DNA from: Rhodospirillales bacterium Ga0074136
GTDB taxonomy: Bacteria > Pseudomonadota > Alphaproteobacteria > Acetobacterales > Acetobacteraceae
Direction: 5' to 3'
Length of the DNA: 64,000 nucleotides
Assembly: GCA_001464375.1 (NCBI GenBank)
Contig: LNEW01000145.1
Location: 162,330-226,329, forward strand
This document shows positions 33,252 to 40,808 of this stretch, one piece after another. Numbering within the stretch: position 1 is the first letter of the stretch; every line of letters starts with the position of its first letter. A model generated the notes under the pieces. It searched no databases, had not been told where the DNA came from, and saw only the letters and a program-made list of their open reading frames with translations. Made by a program: the position numbers and the translations under genes.

Positions 33252-34226
33252 CTATTCCACCGGAATCCGCGCGGCGGCAACCAGCGCCTTCCATTGCGGG
33301 ACCTCGCGTGCCACGCGGGCCGCCAACGGCGCCGGGCCATCGAGCAGCAATTCGGCGCCGGACGCCGTCATCTGTTCGGCCAGGCGATTGCCGCTGCGCT
33401 GCGGCGCGAGCTCGCGCGCAAGGCGGTCGACGATGCCCTGCGGCGTGCCACGCGGCGCGAAGATCCCGTACCAGATGGACATGGCATAGTCGGGAACCAG
33501 CTCCGCGATCGCCGGCACGTCGGGCAGCACCGGGCTGCGCGTGGCCGATGTCACGGCGATCGCGCGCAGCCGCCCGTCGCGCACATGGCGCAGCGTCTCG
33601 ATCAGACCGGTCACCAGCAGGTCGGTATCGCCCGCATAGAGCGCATTCACCGCCTGCCCGGCGCCACGATAGGGCACGTGCAGCAGGTCGATCGCCGCGC
33701 GCACCTTGAGCAATTCACCGCCCAGATGCGTGGTCGATCCCGCCCCCGACGACCCGAAGGAGAAATGCCCCGGCCGCGCGCGCGCTTGAGCCAGCAGGTC
33801 CGCCAGGTCGCGCACTGGCCAGTCGGTGCGCGCCAGCAGCGCCATCGGTGCATCCGACACCATCGAGACCGGCACCAGGTCCTGCTGCGGATCGAAGCCC
33901 GGATTGCGCATCAGCGCCGGCAGGATGACGACCGAGGACGTCGTGAACAGCAGGGTATGCCCGTCATTGGCGGAAAGCACCGCCTGGATGCCGAGCGCCC
34001 CGCCCGCACCTGGCCGCGCCTCGACCAGCACGGGTTGGCCCAGCGTCTGCGTCAGGCGTTCGGCCAGGAACCGCGCGGGCACCTCGACCGGGCCGCCGGC
34101 TGCGAAGGGAATGATGAACCGTACCGGGCGCGTCGGCCAGGATTGCGCGCGTGCCGCGCCGGGCAGGCTGGCCATCCCCGCCGCGGCAGCAAGGACGTGG
34201 CGGCGTGTAGCACTCGTGCGATGCAT
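33252..34226 (-). CDS. Bug/TctC family tripartite receptor
   Basis: A 324-residue periplasmic receptor with a signal peptide (RRHVLAAAAGMASLPGAARAQ) and the Bug opening SWPTRPVRFIIPFAAGGPVE, followed by VLVEARPGAGGALGIQA. The ATG at 34226 has CGGAG upstream on the minus strand. It is convergent with the acyl-CoA synthetase, whose stop lies 2 bases away, and there is no adjacent tctA or tctB. A role in sensing or importing the acid used by the neighbouring CoA operon is possible. Confidence 0.9.
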   Translation of the reverse strand: MHRTSATRRHVLAAAAGMASLPGAARAQSWPTRPVRFIIPFAAGGPVEVPARFLAERLTQTLGQPVLVEARPGAGGALGIQAVLSANDGHTLLFTTSSVVILPALMRNPGFDPQQDLVPVSMVSDAPMALLARTDWPVRDLADLLAQARARPGHFSFGSSGAGSTTHLGGELLKVRAAIDLLHVPYRGAGQAVNALYAGDTDLLVTGLIETLRHVRDGRLRAIAVTSATRSPVLPDVPAIAELVPDYAMSIWYGIFAPRGTPQGIVDRLARELAPQRSGNRLAEQMTASGAELLLDGPAPLAARVAREVPQWKALVAAARIPVE

Positions 34227-34350
34227 GTCCGGGCGTCTCCGATTGTCCGAAGGCTTGCGAAGCGCAGGCAGCCTGTCAACGCCCACGGCGCGCGCTTGCC
34301 GCCCCGCCGTGCGCGACGTCTACTGGCCGACCACGCAGCGGAACCCGTCC

Positions 34351-35076
34351 ATGACACCCGAGATCCTCGCCCAGCTTGCGCCGCACGGCGTGCTTCGTGC
34401 CGGCATCAACCTTGGCAACTTCCTCCTGGTCACCGGGCGGGACGAACACGGCAGCCCCGAGGGCGTCGCCCCCGACATGGCCCGCGCCGTCGCGGCGCGC
34501 CTGGGCGTGCCGGTGCGCTTCGTGCCCTACCCGCGGCCGGGCACGCTGGCGGATGCCGCCGGCACCGACGCCTGGGACATCGGCCTGATCGGCGCCGAGC
34601 CCCAGCGCGCCGAGACCATCGCCTTCACCGCCGCCTATGCCGAGATCGAGGCGACCTACCTGGTGCCCGCCGGATCATCGATCGCGACATTGGCTGATGT
34701 CGACCGCGCCGGCATCCGCATCGCGAGCACGGCGCGCGCCGCCTATGACCTTTGGCTCGATCGCAACATCCACCAGGCGAGCCTGCTGCGCGCCGAGAGC
34801 ATCGACGGCGCCTTTGAACTGTTCACGACGCAGGGGCTCGAGGCGCTGGCCGGGCTGCGGCCGCGCCTGCTGGCCGACGCCGCGGCGCTGCCGGGCGCCC
34901 GCATCCTCGATGGGCGCTTCATGTCGGTGCAACAGGCGATCGGCACGCCGCGCGCCAATGCCGCCGGCGCCGAATTCCTGCGCGGCTTTGTCGAGGAGGC
35001 GAAGGCCTCCGGCCTGGTCGCCGGCCTGATCGCGCAGCACCGCGTGCAAGGGCTCTCGGTCGCGCCGCCCGGCTGA
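34351..35076 (+). CDS. Family-3 type solute-binding protein without a signal peptide
   Basis: A 241-residue protein with the fold of ABC amino-acid type binding proteins. The visible segments are GVLRAGINLGNF, GVAPDMARAVAARLGVPVRF, WDIGLIGAEPQRAETIAFT and IGTPRANAAGAEFL. No hydrophobic leader precedes the domain, and in-frame upstream sequence is not a signal either. No ABC permease or ATPase is adjacent. It may be cytoplasmic and act as a ligand sensor, or the leader may have been lost. It ends 3 bases from a convergent hydrolase gene. Confidence 0.75.
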   Translation: MTPEILAQLAPHGVLRAGINLGNFLLVTGRDEHGSPEGVAPDMARAVAARLGVPVRFVPYPRPGTLADAAGTDAWDIGLIGAEPQRAETIAFTAAYAEIEATYLVPAGSSIATLADVDRAGIRIASTARAAYDLWLDRNIHQASLLRAESIDGAFELFTTQGLEALAGLRPRLLADAAALPGARILDGRFMSVQQAIGTPRANAAGAEFLRGFVEEAKASGLVAGLIAQHRVQGLSVAPPG

Positions 35077-35079
35077 GCG

Positions 35080-36027
35080 TCAGTCCAGGCCCCAGTGCAG
35101 CCGCAGCGCCGCCGCTGCCTGGCGCAGAGTGAGGTCCGCCGCTGGGATCATCCGTCCCATCCCCAGATAGGCGTGCATCTGGTCGGCGACATGCAGGTGC
35201 GTCACGGGCACGCCCTCCTCGTCCAGCCGTCGTGCATAGGCCACGCCCTCATCCATCAGCGGGTCGTGGCCGCAGGTCATCACGAAGGCCGGCGGTGTGC
35301 CGGCCACGCTGTGCGCGCGCTGGGGCGATGCGCGCCAATCGATGCGCTGATCGTCCACCGGGGCGTAGTGGTCGATGAACCAGCGCATGCCGGCCGCGGT
35401 GAGCGGATAGCCTTCGGTGAAACGCTGCGTCGAGGGCGTGTTCCCGGCCATGTCGGTGGCCGGATAAAACAGCATCTGGAAGCCCGGCGCCGGTACCGTC
35501 CCGTCGCGCCCCATCAGCGCCAGCACGGCGGCGAGGTTGCCACCGGCGCTGTCGCCGCCGACCGCGATCCGTGCCGGGTCGATCGCGAGCCGCGCCGCTT
35601 CGACCGTCACGAAGCGCAACGCCGCCACGGCATCCTCGACCGCGGCGGGGAACCGCGCCTCGGGTGCCAGTCGGTAATCCACCGCGATGACTGCGGCGCC
35701 CAGGTGGTTCGCCAGGCTTCGGCAGATCTGGTCGTGGCTGTCGAGGTCGCCGATCACCCAGCCCCCGCCATGCAGGAACAGCAGGCATGGCAGCACGGCA
35801 CCCTCCACCGTGCCATGGCCGCGATAGTGACGCAGCCGCACCGGGCCGGCGGGTCCGGGACAGTCGAGGTCCATCGCCATCGCCACCACCGGCGGGTCGG
35901 GCTGCAGGAGCGGGCGGGCGGCGACATTGCCGGCGCGGGCCTCGGCGGGGGTGAGTTGGTGCAGCGGCGGGCGGCCGAAGGAGCGGATCAGGTCAAGGAC
36001 ACGCTGTGCGCCGGGGTCGAGTGGCAT
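35080..36027 (-). CDS. Alpha/beta hydrolase, hormone-sensitive-lipase type esterase
   Basis: A 315-residue HSL-family carboxylesterase. The oxyanion hole is FLHGGGWVIGD, the nucleophile serine is in GGDSAGGNLAA, the acidic residue lies in GHDPLMDEG, and the catalytic histidine is in DQMHAYLGMG. Such enzymes cut esters of short or aromatic acids. ATG 36027 gives a normal length. It lies between a convergent binding protein and a CarD-family gene on its own strand, with a gap of 55 bases upstream. Confidence 0.88.
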   Translation of the reverse strand: MPLDPGAQRVLDLIRSFGRPPLHQLTPAEARAGNVAARPLLQPDPPVVAMAMDLDCPGPAGPVRLRHYRGHGTVEGAVLPCLLFLHGGGWVIGDLDSHDQICRSLANHLGAAVIAVDYRLAPEARFPAAVEDAVAALRFVTVEAARLAIDPARIAVGGDSAGGNLAAVLALMGRDGTVPAPGFQMLFYPATDMAGNTPSTQRFTEGYPLTAAGMRWFIDHYAPVDDQRIDWRASPQRAHSVAGTPPAFVMTCGHDPLMDEGVAYARRLDEEGVPVTHLHVADQMHAYLGMGRMIPAADLTLRQAAAALRLHWGLD

Positions 36028-36082
36028 CGAAGATCCTGCGTCCGGTGGGACGCCGCGCCGGTGCGTGTCCCTTACCGGGCAT

Positions 36083-36652
36083 CTACGATGCCGCGCGGCG
36101 CTGCTGCAATCGGTCGAGGATGCGCGCGGCCGCGTCGGCGCGCGGGATGCGATCCAGCGCAGCGATCTCGCCGGCCAGGCGGTCCATGGCCTTTTCGAAC
36201 AGCACGCGTTCGCCGGTCGGCTGGTCGGGCCGGCCGGCATTGCGACCGAGGTCGCGCAGCACTTCGGCAACCGTGACCGGGTCGCCGGAATTGACCTTGG
36301 CGGCCAGTTCGACCGCGCGCCGCGCCCAGATGACCCGGCTGCCGCGCGGCGCCGCGGCGAGCACCTCCATCACGCGGTCCAGGGTCTCTGGCGCCATTGG
36401 CCGGCGCAGGCCGTTGCGCTGCGCTTTCCCTAGAGGCACGCGGAGCGTCAGCCTGCGCTCGGCGAAGAACAGCCGGAGGAATTCCAGCCGTGTGCCGTCG
36501 AATTCATCGGCGTCGACACCATCGAACTGGCCCACGCCATGCGCGGGGTGCACCAGCGCGTCGCCCACCGACAGCAGGCCCACGAGGCCGCTCACGGCCA
36601 GTGCGGGCGGGAGTGCGGCGGGGGCCGGCGCGGACGACACGGTGTTGAGCAC
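36083..36652 (-). CDS. CarD family transcriptional regulator
   Basis: A 189-residue protein with an N-terminal RNA-polymerase-interacting domain, marked by VGDALVHPAHGVGQ and the following VPLGKAQRNGLRR, and a helical DNA-binding C-terminal domain rich in Arg and Leu. CarD/CdnL proteins bind the RNA polymerase beta subunit and stabilise open promoter complexes, often at rRNA and stress genes. The start is GTG at 36652, preceded by an excellent GAGGAGG 7 bases upstream on the minus strand. The first 50 residues are alanine- and proline-rich. Confidence 0.85.
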   Translation of the reverse strand: MLNTVSSAPAPAALPPALAVSGLVGLLSVGDALVHPAHGVGQFDGVDADEFDGTRLEFLRLFFAERRLTLRVPLGKAQRNGLRRPMAPETLDRVMEVLAAAPRGSRVIWARRAVELAAKVNSGDPVTVAEVLRDLGRNAGRPDQPTGERVLFEKAMDRLAGEIAALDRIPRADAAARILDRLQQRRAAS

Positions 36653-36861
36653 GGGGATGCCTCCTCGGTCCGATCGCGACTGCCGCGGGTGTGCAACGGC
36701 GTGATCGCGTCCGGGGACCTTGCGCATCCTGGCCTGGCGGCCGCTACGAAACCGTTCATGAGGGGCCGGCCCCGGCCTCCGTGGCTGTTTCGGTTGCTTC
36801 CGCGAAGGCCCGGGCGGATCCGCGACGGCAGAGGTGCCTCGCCGGGCCGGGTCCGGGTGAA

Positions 36862-36889
36862 TTGAAACTCGGCATGCCCGGCCTTAGCG
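36862..36889 (+). promoter_or_regulatory. Possible tRNA-Leu promoter
   Basis: TTGAAA at 36862-36867 is followed after 16 bases by TTAGCG at 36884-36889, about 60 bases before the tRNA. The -35 is good and the -10 is weak. The remainder of the 299-base stretch 36653-36951 between CarD and the tRNA shows no gene. Confidence 0.3.
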
Positions 36890-36951
36890 TGCGGTGCGCC
36901 AGGGTTGATCGCGGGCTTCGCCAAGCGCCGCGGCAGGGTGCGAGCCGGTTG

Positions 36952-37038
36952 GCGGGCGTGGCGGAAGTGGTAGACGCAGCGGACTTAAAATCCGCTTCTG
37001 GCAACAGAGTGCCGGTTCGATCCCGGCCGCCCGCACCA
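36952..37038 (+). tRNA. tRNA-Leu (anticodon TAA)
   Basis: The 87-base sequence folds as a class II tRNA. The acceptor stem GCGGGCG pairs with CGCCCGC, the D-arm is GCGGAAGTGGTAGACGC, and the anticodon stem-loop GCGGA-CTTAAAA-TCCGC places TAA at positions 34-36. A long variable arm, typical of leucine tRNAs, precedes the T-arm GCCGGTTCGATCCCGGC. The 3' CCA is encoded at 37036-37038. It reads the rare TTA codon in this GC-rich genome. Confidence 0.96.
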
Positions 37039-37160
37039 CTTCTTCCTGCGCGATGCCGCCGACCAACCCATCGCGCCGGTGCGATTTCGCTCCGCTCAAC
37101 CGCACCAACCCCGAGCGGGTCCGCATGCCAGGACCTCGCGGTCCATGGTCCGCCAGCCGA

Positions 37161-37832
37161 TCACCTGACCAGCGCCGTCCGGTCAGCGACTGTCGCGGAT
37201 CCCGCGCCGCGCTGCAGCTTGCCCTTCCGCTCCAGCCCGGCGAGCGCACGCGACAGGGTCTCCGGCGTCATGCCGAGGCGGGCGGCGATCGCCGTGCGCG
37301 GCTCGGGCAGGAGTGCGTCGCCCGCGCCGGCTTCCTCCGAGATCCGCCTTGCGACGAAGCGTGCAACACGGTCTTCGGCACTGCGCAGTTTCAGGTCGAC
37401 CACCTGGTCGACCATCAGCCGCCAATGCCGCGCCAGGAGCTGGGTGGTGGCGCGGCACAGGTCGTGTGACCGGCCCACGCCGTCGCGGAAAGCCTCGGCG
37501 GGGATCATCAGGACGCGGACCTCCGTCAGGGCAACCGCGGAGGCAAGGTAGGGCAGGCGAAGCATCACCGCCGGCGCCAGGAACAGCTCCCCTGATCCGA
37601 ACAGTTCGACCACGGTGCGGCCGCATCCCTCGACGCTGGCCTGCAGCCCGACGCTGCCTTCCAGCAGCATATGCAGGAAGTCGGGCTCGTCGCCCTGCTC
37701 GAACAGGACCGCACCGCGCGGCAGCAGCTGGGTGAAGCTGGGCCGCAGCACCTCCGTCATCGCTGTCGCGCCGGCAGCCTGGAAGAACGGCGAATTCTCG
37801 ACGAGGAGTCTGGCGCGTGAAGCCTGCTGCAT
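37161..37832 (-). CDS. Crp/Fnr family regulator of the NarR/DNR type
   Basis: A 223-residue regulator with an N-terminal cyclic-nucleotide-like beta-roll (LPRGAVLFEQGDEPDFLHMLL) and a C-terminal helix-turn-helix, TAIAARLGMTPETLSRAL. It lacks the N-terminal cysteine cluster of oxygen-sensing FNR proteins, which points to the NarR/DNR branch that responds to nitrate, nitrite or NO. It is divergent from the narK-narGHJI operon, and the shared gap contains two FNR/DNR-type boxes, so it is the likely activator of that operon and of itself. The glutamate-arginine pair that reads TTGAT boxes fits the helix EtlSR. Confidence 0.88.
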   Translation of the reverse strand: MQQASRARLLVENSPFFQAAGATAMTEVLRPSFTQLLPRGAVLFEQGDEPDFLHMLLEGSVGLQASVEGCGRTVVELFGSGELFLAPAVMLRLPYLASAVALTEVRVLMIPAEAFRDGVGRSHDLCRATTQLLARHWRLMVDQVVDLKLRSAEDRVARFVARRISEEAGAGDALLPEPRTAIAARLGMTPETLSRALAGLERKGKLQRGAGSATVADRTALVR

Positions 37833-37883
37833 GTGTGCGTCTCCGACGATGCGCGAGATTGCACGGGCGGATCATGCGTTGTC

Positions 37884-37897
37884 TTGATCTGGATCAA
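37884..37897. promoter_or_regulatory. FNR/DNR box 1
   Basis: TTGAT-CTGG-ATCAA at 37884-37897 is a perfect match to the TTGAT-N4-ATCAA consensus. Its centre is 58 bases from the start codon of the divergent Crp/Fnr gene, so it may control that gene or repress it. Confidence 0.85.
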
Positions 37898-37977
37898 GCC
37901 TCGGTCGGATCGTCGTCACCCCAGGTGTTATCGCAGTTGGCTGATGGGCGAATTCCGCGGTTGCGGGCGCGGATGAC

Positions 37978-37991
37978 TTGATCTGCATCAA
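37978..37991. promoter_or_regulatory. FNR/DNR box 2
   Basis: TTGAT-CTGC-ATCAA at 37978-37991 is a second perfect box, 94 bases from the first. Its centre is about 70 bases before the narK ATG, which is a normal position for class II activation of narK-narGHJI if transcription starts near 38026. Confidence 0.87.
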
Positions 37992-38053
37992 GCCGATCCC
38001 CGTGCCCGTGCGCCCAAACCTCCATCGACCTCGACAGGATCACGGAGAAGGGC

Positions 38054-40789
38054 ATGTCCCAGACATCCATGGCACCGGACCCGGGTGCGCAATCACGGGC
38101 GCTGTGGCTGTCCACCATCGCCTTCACGGTGTGCTTCGCGGTCTGGACGATCTTCTCGATCATCGGCATCCAGCTGAAGCGCGACCTGGGCCTCAACGAG
38201 ACGCAATTCGGCCTGCTGGTCGGCACGCCGATCCTCACGGGCAGCCTGGTCCGCCTGATCCTGGGCATCTGGGCGGACCAGTATGGCGGCCGCGTGGTCT
38301 TTACCGGCACCATGGTTGCGGCGGCGGTGGCCACGTTCCTGCTGGTCTTCGCCTATGACTACCCGACCTTCCTGCTGGCGGCGCTGGGGGTTGGCATCGC
38401 CGGCGGGTCCTTCGCCGTGGGCATCGCCTATGTGTCGAAGTGGTATCCGCCGGGCAAGCAGGGCACCGCGCTCGGCATCTTCGGCGCCGGCAATGTCGGC
38501 GCGGCGGTGACCAAGTTCCTCGCCCCCGTGATCATGGTGGCCTTCGGCTGGAAGACGGTCGCGATCGTGTGGGCGATCGCGCTGCTGATCACCGCGGCAG
38601 CGTTCTGGTTCATGACCGACGACGACCCCGATCTCGCGCATCGTCGCGCCACCGGGCAGAAGCCTGAGCCGATGTCGGCGCTGATGGAGCCGCTCAAGGA
38701 CATCCAGGTCTGGCGCTTCAGCCTGTACTACTTCTTCGTATTCGGCGCCTTCGTCGCGCTGGCGCTGTGGCTGCCGCGCTACATCATCGACACCTACGGA
38801 TTCTCCATCACCTCGGCGGGCATGATCGGCGCGGCGTATTCGGTGCCGGCCTCGATCTTCCGGGCCTATGGCGGCATCCTGTCGGACAAGTACGGCGCCA
38901 GGCGGATCATGTACTGGACGCTCGGCGTGTCGGTGCTGGTCAGCTTCATCCTGTCCTACCCGCCGACCACCTACGTCGTGCAGGGCATCCGCGGGCCGAT
39001 GGAATTCCGGCTCGAGACCGGGGTGATCCCGTTCATCATCCTGGTCTTCGTGCTCGGCTTCTTCATGAGCCTGGGCAAGGCGGCGGTGTACAAGCACATC
39101 CCGGTCTACTACCCCAACCGCGTCGGCCCCGTCGGCGGGATCGTCGGGCTGATCGGTGGCCTGGGCGGCTTCATCCTGCCGATCGTCTTCGGCATGCTGA
39201 ACGACCTGACCGGCATCCGGCAGTCCTGCTTCATGCTGCTGTTCCTGATCAGCGCGGTGGCGCTGGTGTGGATGCACATGGCGATCCTGCGCATGGAACG
39301 CGAAGCCACCGCCCTGGCGCTGGCGCGGCTGCCCGAACTGCCCGAGATGCAGCCGATCCACGGCATCGCGCAGGAAGGCGCGCTGCGCGGCCATGCCATC
39401 GCCGACTGGCGGCCGGAGGACGTTGACTTCTGGGAGGCGAAGGGCCGTGCGATCGCGCGGCGCAACCTGTGGGTCTCGATCCCGTGCCTGCTGCTCGCCT
39501 TCGCGGTGTGGATGGTGTGGTCGGTGGTGGTCGCGAAGCTGCCGGCGGTGGGCTTCCGCTTCGACACCGGCCAGTTGTTCTGGCTGGCCGCGCTGCCGGG
39601 ACTGTCGGGGGCGACGCTGCGGATCTTCTATTCCTTCGTGCCGCCCATCTTCGGCGGGCGGCTGTGGACCACGCTGTCCACCTGGTCGCTGATGATCCCG
39701 GCCCTTGGGATCGGCTTCGCGGTGCAGAACCCGGCGACGCCCTACTGGGTGTTCCTGGCACTGGCGCTGCTGTGCGGCTTCGGCGGCGGCAACTTCGCCT
39801 CCTCGATGGCGAACATCTCCTTCTTCTTCCCCAAGCGGGAGAAGGGCAACGCGCTCGCGCTCAATGCGGGCCTGGGCAACCTCGGTGTCAGTGTCGTGCA
39901 GTTCGTGGTGCCGCTGGTGATCACCGCGGGCGTCTTCGGCGCGCTGGGTGGCGATGCGCAGTCGGTGCAGGGCGGATCGGCGCTGTGGCTGCAGAATGCC
40001 GGCTTCGTCTGGGTGCCCTTCATCGCGGTAGCGGCCTTCGCGGCCTGGTTCCGCATGGATGACCTGGCCAGCATGAAGGCATCCTTCGCCGACCAGGCGG
40101 TGATCTTCCAGCGCAAGCACAACTGGATCATGTGCTTCCTGTACACCGGCACCTTCGGGTCGTTCATCGGCTACTCGGCGGGCTTCCCGCTGCTGGCACG
40201 CACCCAGTTCCCCGAGGTGGATGCGCTGCAGCTGGTCTTCCTGGGTCCTCTGGTCGGTGCGCTGTCGCGGTCCATGACGGGCTGGGTGTCGGACAAGTGG
40301 GGCGGCGGGCGCGTCAGCCTTCTGGTGTTCATGGCGATGGCGGTGGGCGTCTATGGCGTCATCCACTTCATCGGCATCAAGGACCAGCCGGGCGCGTTCC
40401 TCGGCTTCTTCGCGAGCTTCATGTTCCTGTTCTTCGCCTCGGGCGTCGGCAATGCCTCCACCTTCCAGATGATCCCCGCGATCATGGGCAAGGACATGGC
40501 GCGGCTGATGCCCGATGCGGACGCCACGCAGCGCCGCGTGCAGGCGGAGAAGGAAAGTGCGGCCATCATCGGCTTCACCTCCGCCGTCGCGGCCTATGGC
40601 GCCTTCTTCATCCCCAAGAGCTACGGCACCTCGATCGCCATGACCGGCAGCCCGGTCGCGGCGCTGTGGGGGTTCTTCGCCTTCTACCTGATCTGCATCG
40701 TCGTCACCTGGGGCGTCTACACGCGCCGTGGCGGCATCCTCCATGACATCGAGCGCCGGCGCGCTGGCGCCCCGGCCGCGACAGCCTGA
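38054..40789 (+). CDS. narK: Fused NarK1-NarK2 nitrate/nitrite transporter
   Basis: A 911-residue inner-membrane protein made of two MFS domains, about residues 20-420 and 470-900, giving roughly 24 transmembrane helices. Both halves carry the nitrate-signature type glycine-rich segments (GLGGFILPIVFGML in the first; GFGGGNFASSMANISFFFP in the second). In Paracoccus a similar fusion couples NarK1 nitrate/proton symport to NarK2 nitrate/nitrite exchange. GGAGAAGG precedes the ATG. It opens the nar operon 19 bases before narG and lies downstream of FNR/DNR box 2. Confidence 0.94.
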   Translation: MSQTSMAPDPGAQSRALWLSTIAFTVCFAVWTIFSIIGIQLKRDLGLNETQFGLLVGTPILTGSLVRLILGIWADQYGGRVVFTGTMVAAAVATFLLVFAYDYPTFLLAALGVGIAGGSFAVGIAYVSKWYPPGKQGTALGIFGAGNVGAAVTKFLAPVIMVAFGWKTVAIVWAIALLITAAAFWFMTDDDPDLAHRRATGQKPEPMSALMEPLKDIQVWRFSLYYFFVFGAFVALALWLPRYIIDTYGFSITSAGMIGAAYSVPASIFRAYGGILSDKYGARRIMYWTLGVSVLVSFILSYPPTTYVVQGIRGPMEFRLETGVIPFIILVFVLGFFMSLGKAAVYKHIPVYYPNRVGPVGGIVGLIGGLGGFILPIVFGMLNDLTGIRQSCFMLLFLISAVALVWMHMAILRMEREATALALARLPELPEMQPIHGIAQEGALRGHAIADWRPEDVDFWEAKGRAIARRNLWVSIPCLLLAFAVWMVWSVVVAKLPAVGFRFDTGQLFWLAALPGLSGATLRIFYSFVPPIFGGRLWTTLSTWSLMIPALGIGFAVQNPATPYWVFLALALLCGFGGGNFASSMANISFFFPKREKGNALALNAGLGNLGVSVVQFVVPLVITAGVFGALGGDAQSVQGGSALWLQNAGFVWVPFIAVAAFAAWFRMDDLASMKASFADQAVIFQRKHNWIMCFLYTGTFGSFIGYSAGFPLLARTQFPEVDALQLVFLGPLVGALSRSMTGWVSDKWGGGRVSLLVFMAMAVGVYGVIHFIGIKDQPGAFLGFFASFMFLFFASGVGNASTFQMIPAIMGKDMARLMPDADATQRRVQAEKESAAIIGFTSAVAAYGAFFIPKSYGTSIAMTGSPVAALWGFFAFYLICIVVTWGVYTRRGGILHDIERRRAGAPAATA

Positions 40790-40808
40790 CCGGGAAGGAC
40801 ACCGAACA

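Noticed and set aside
36952..37038. tRNA-Leu as an integration site for a genomic island
   Set aside because: No integrase and no repeated tRNA 3' end was seen in the flanking sequence.
38093..40744. A long 883-codon open frame opposite narK on the minus strand
   Set aside because: It is histidine-, aspartate- and arginine-rich with no domain signature, as expected of an antisense shadow of a GC-rich membrane-protein gene.
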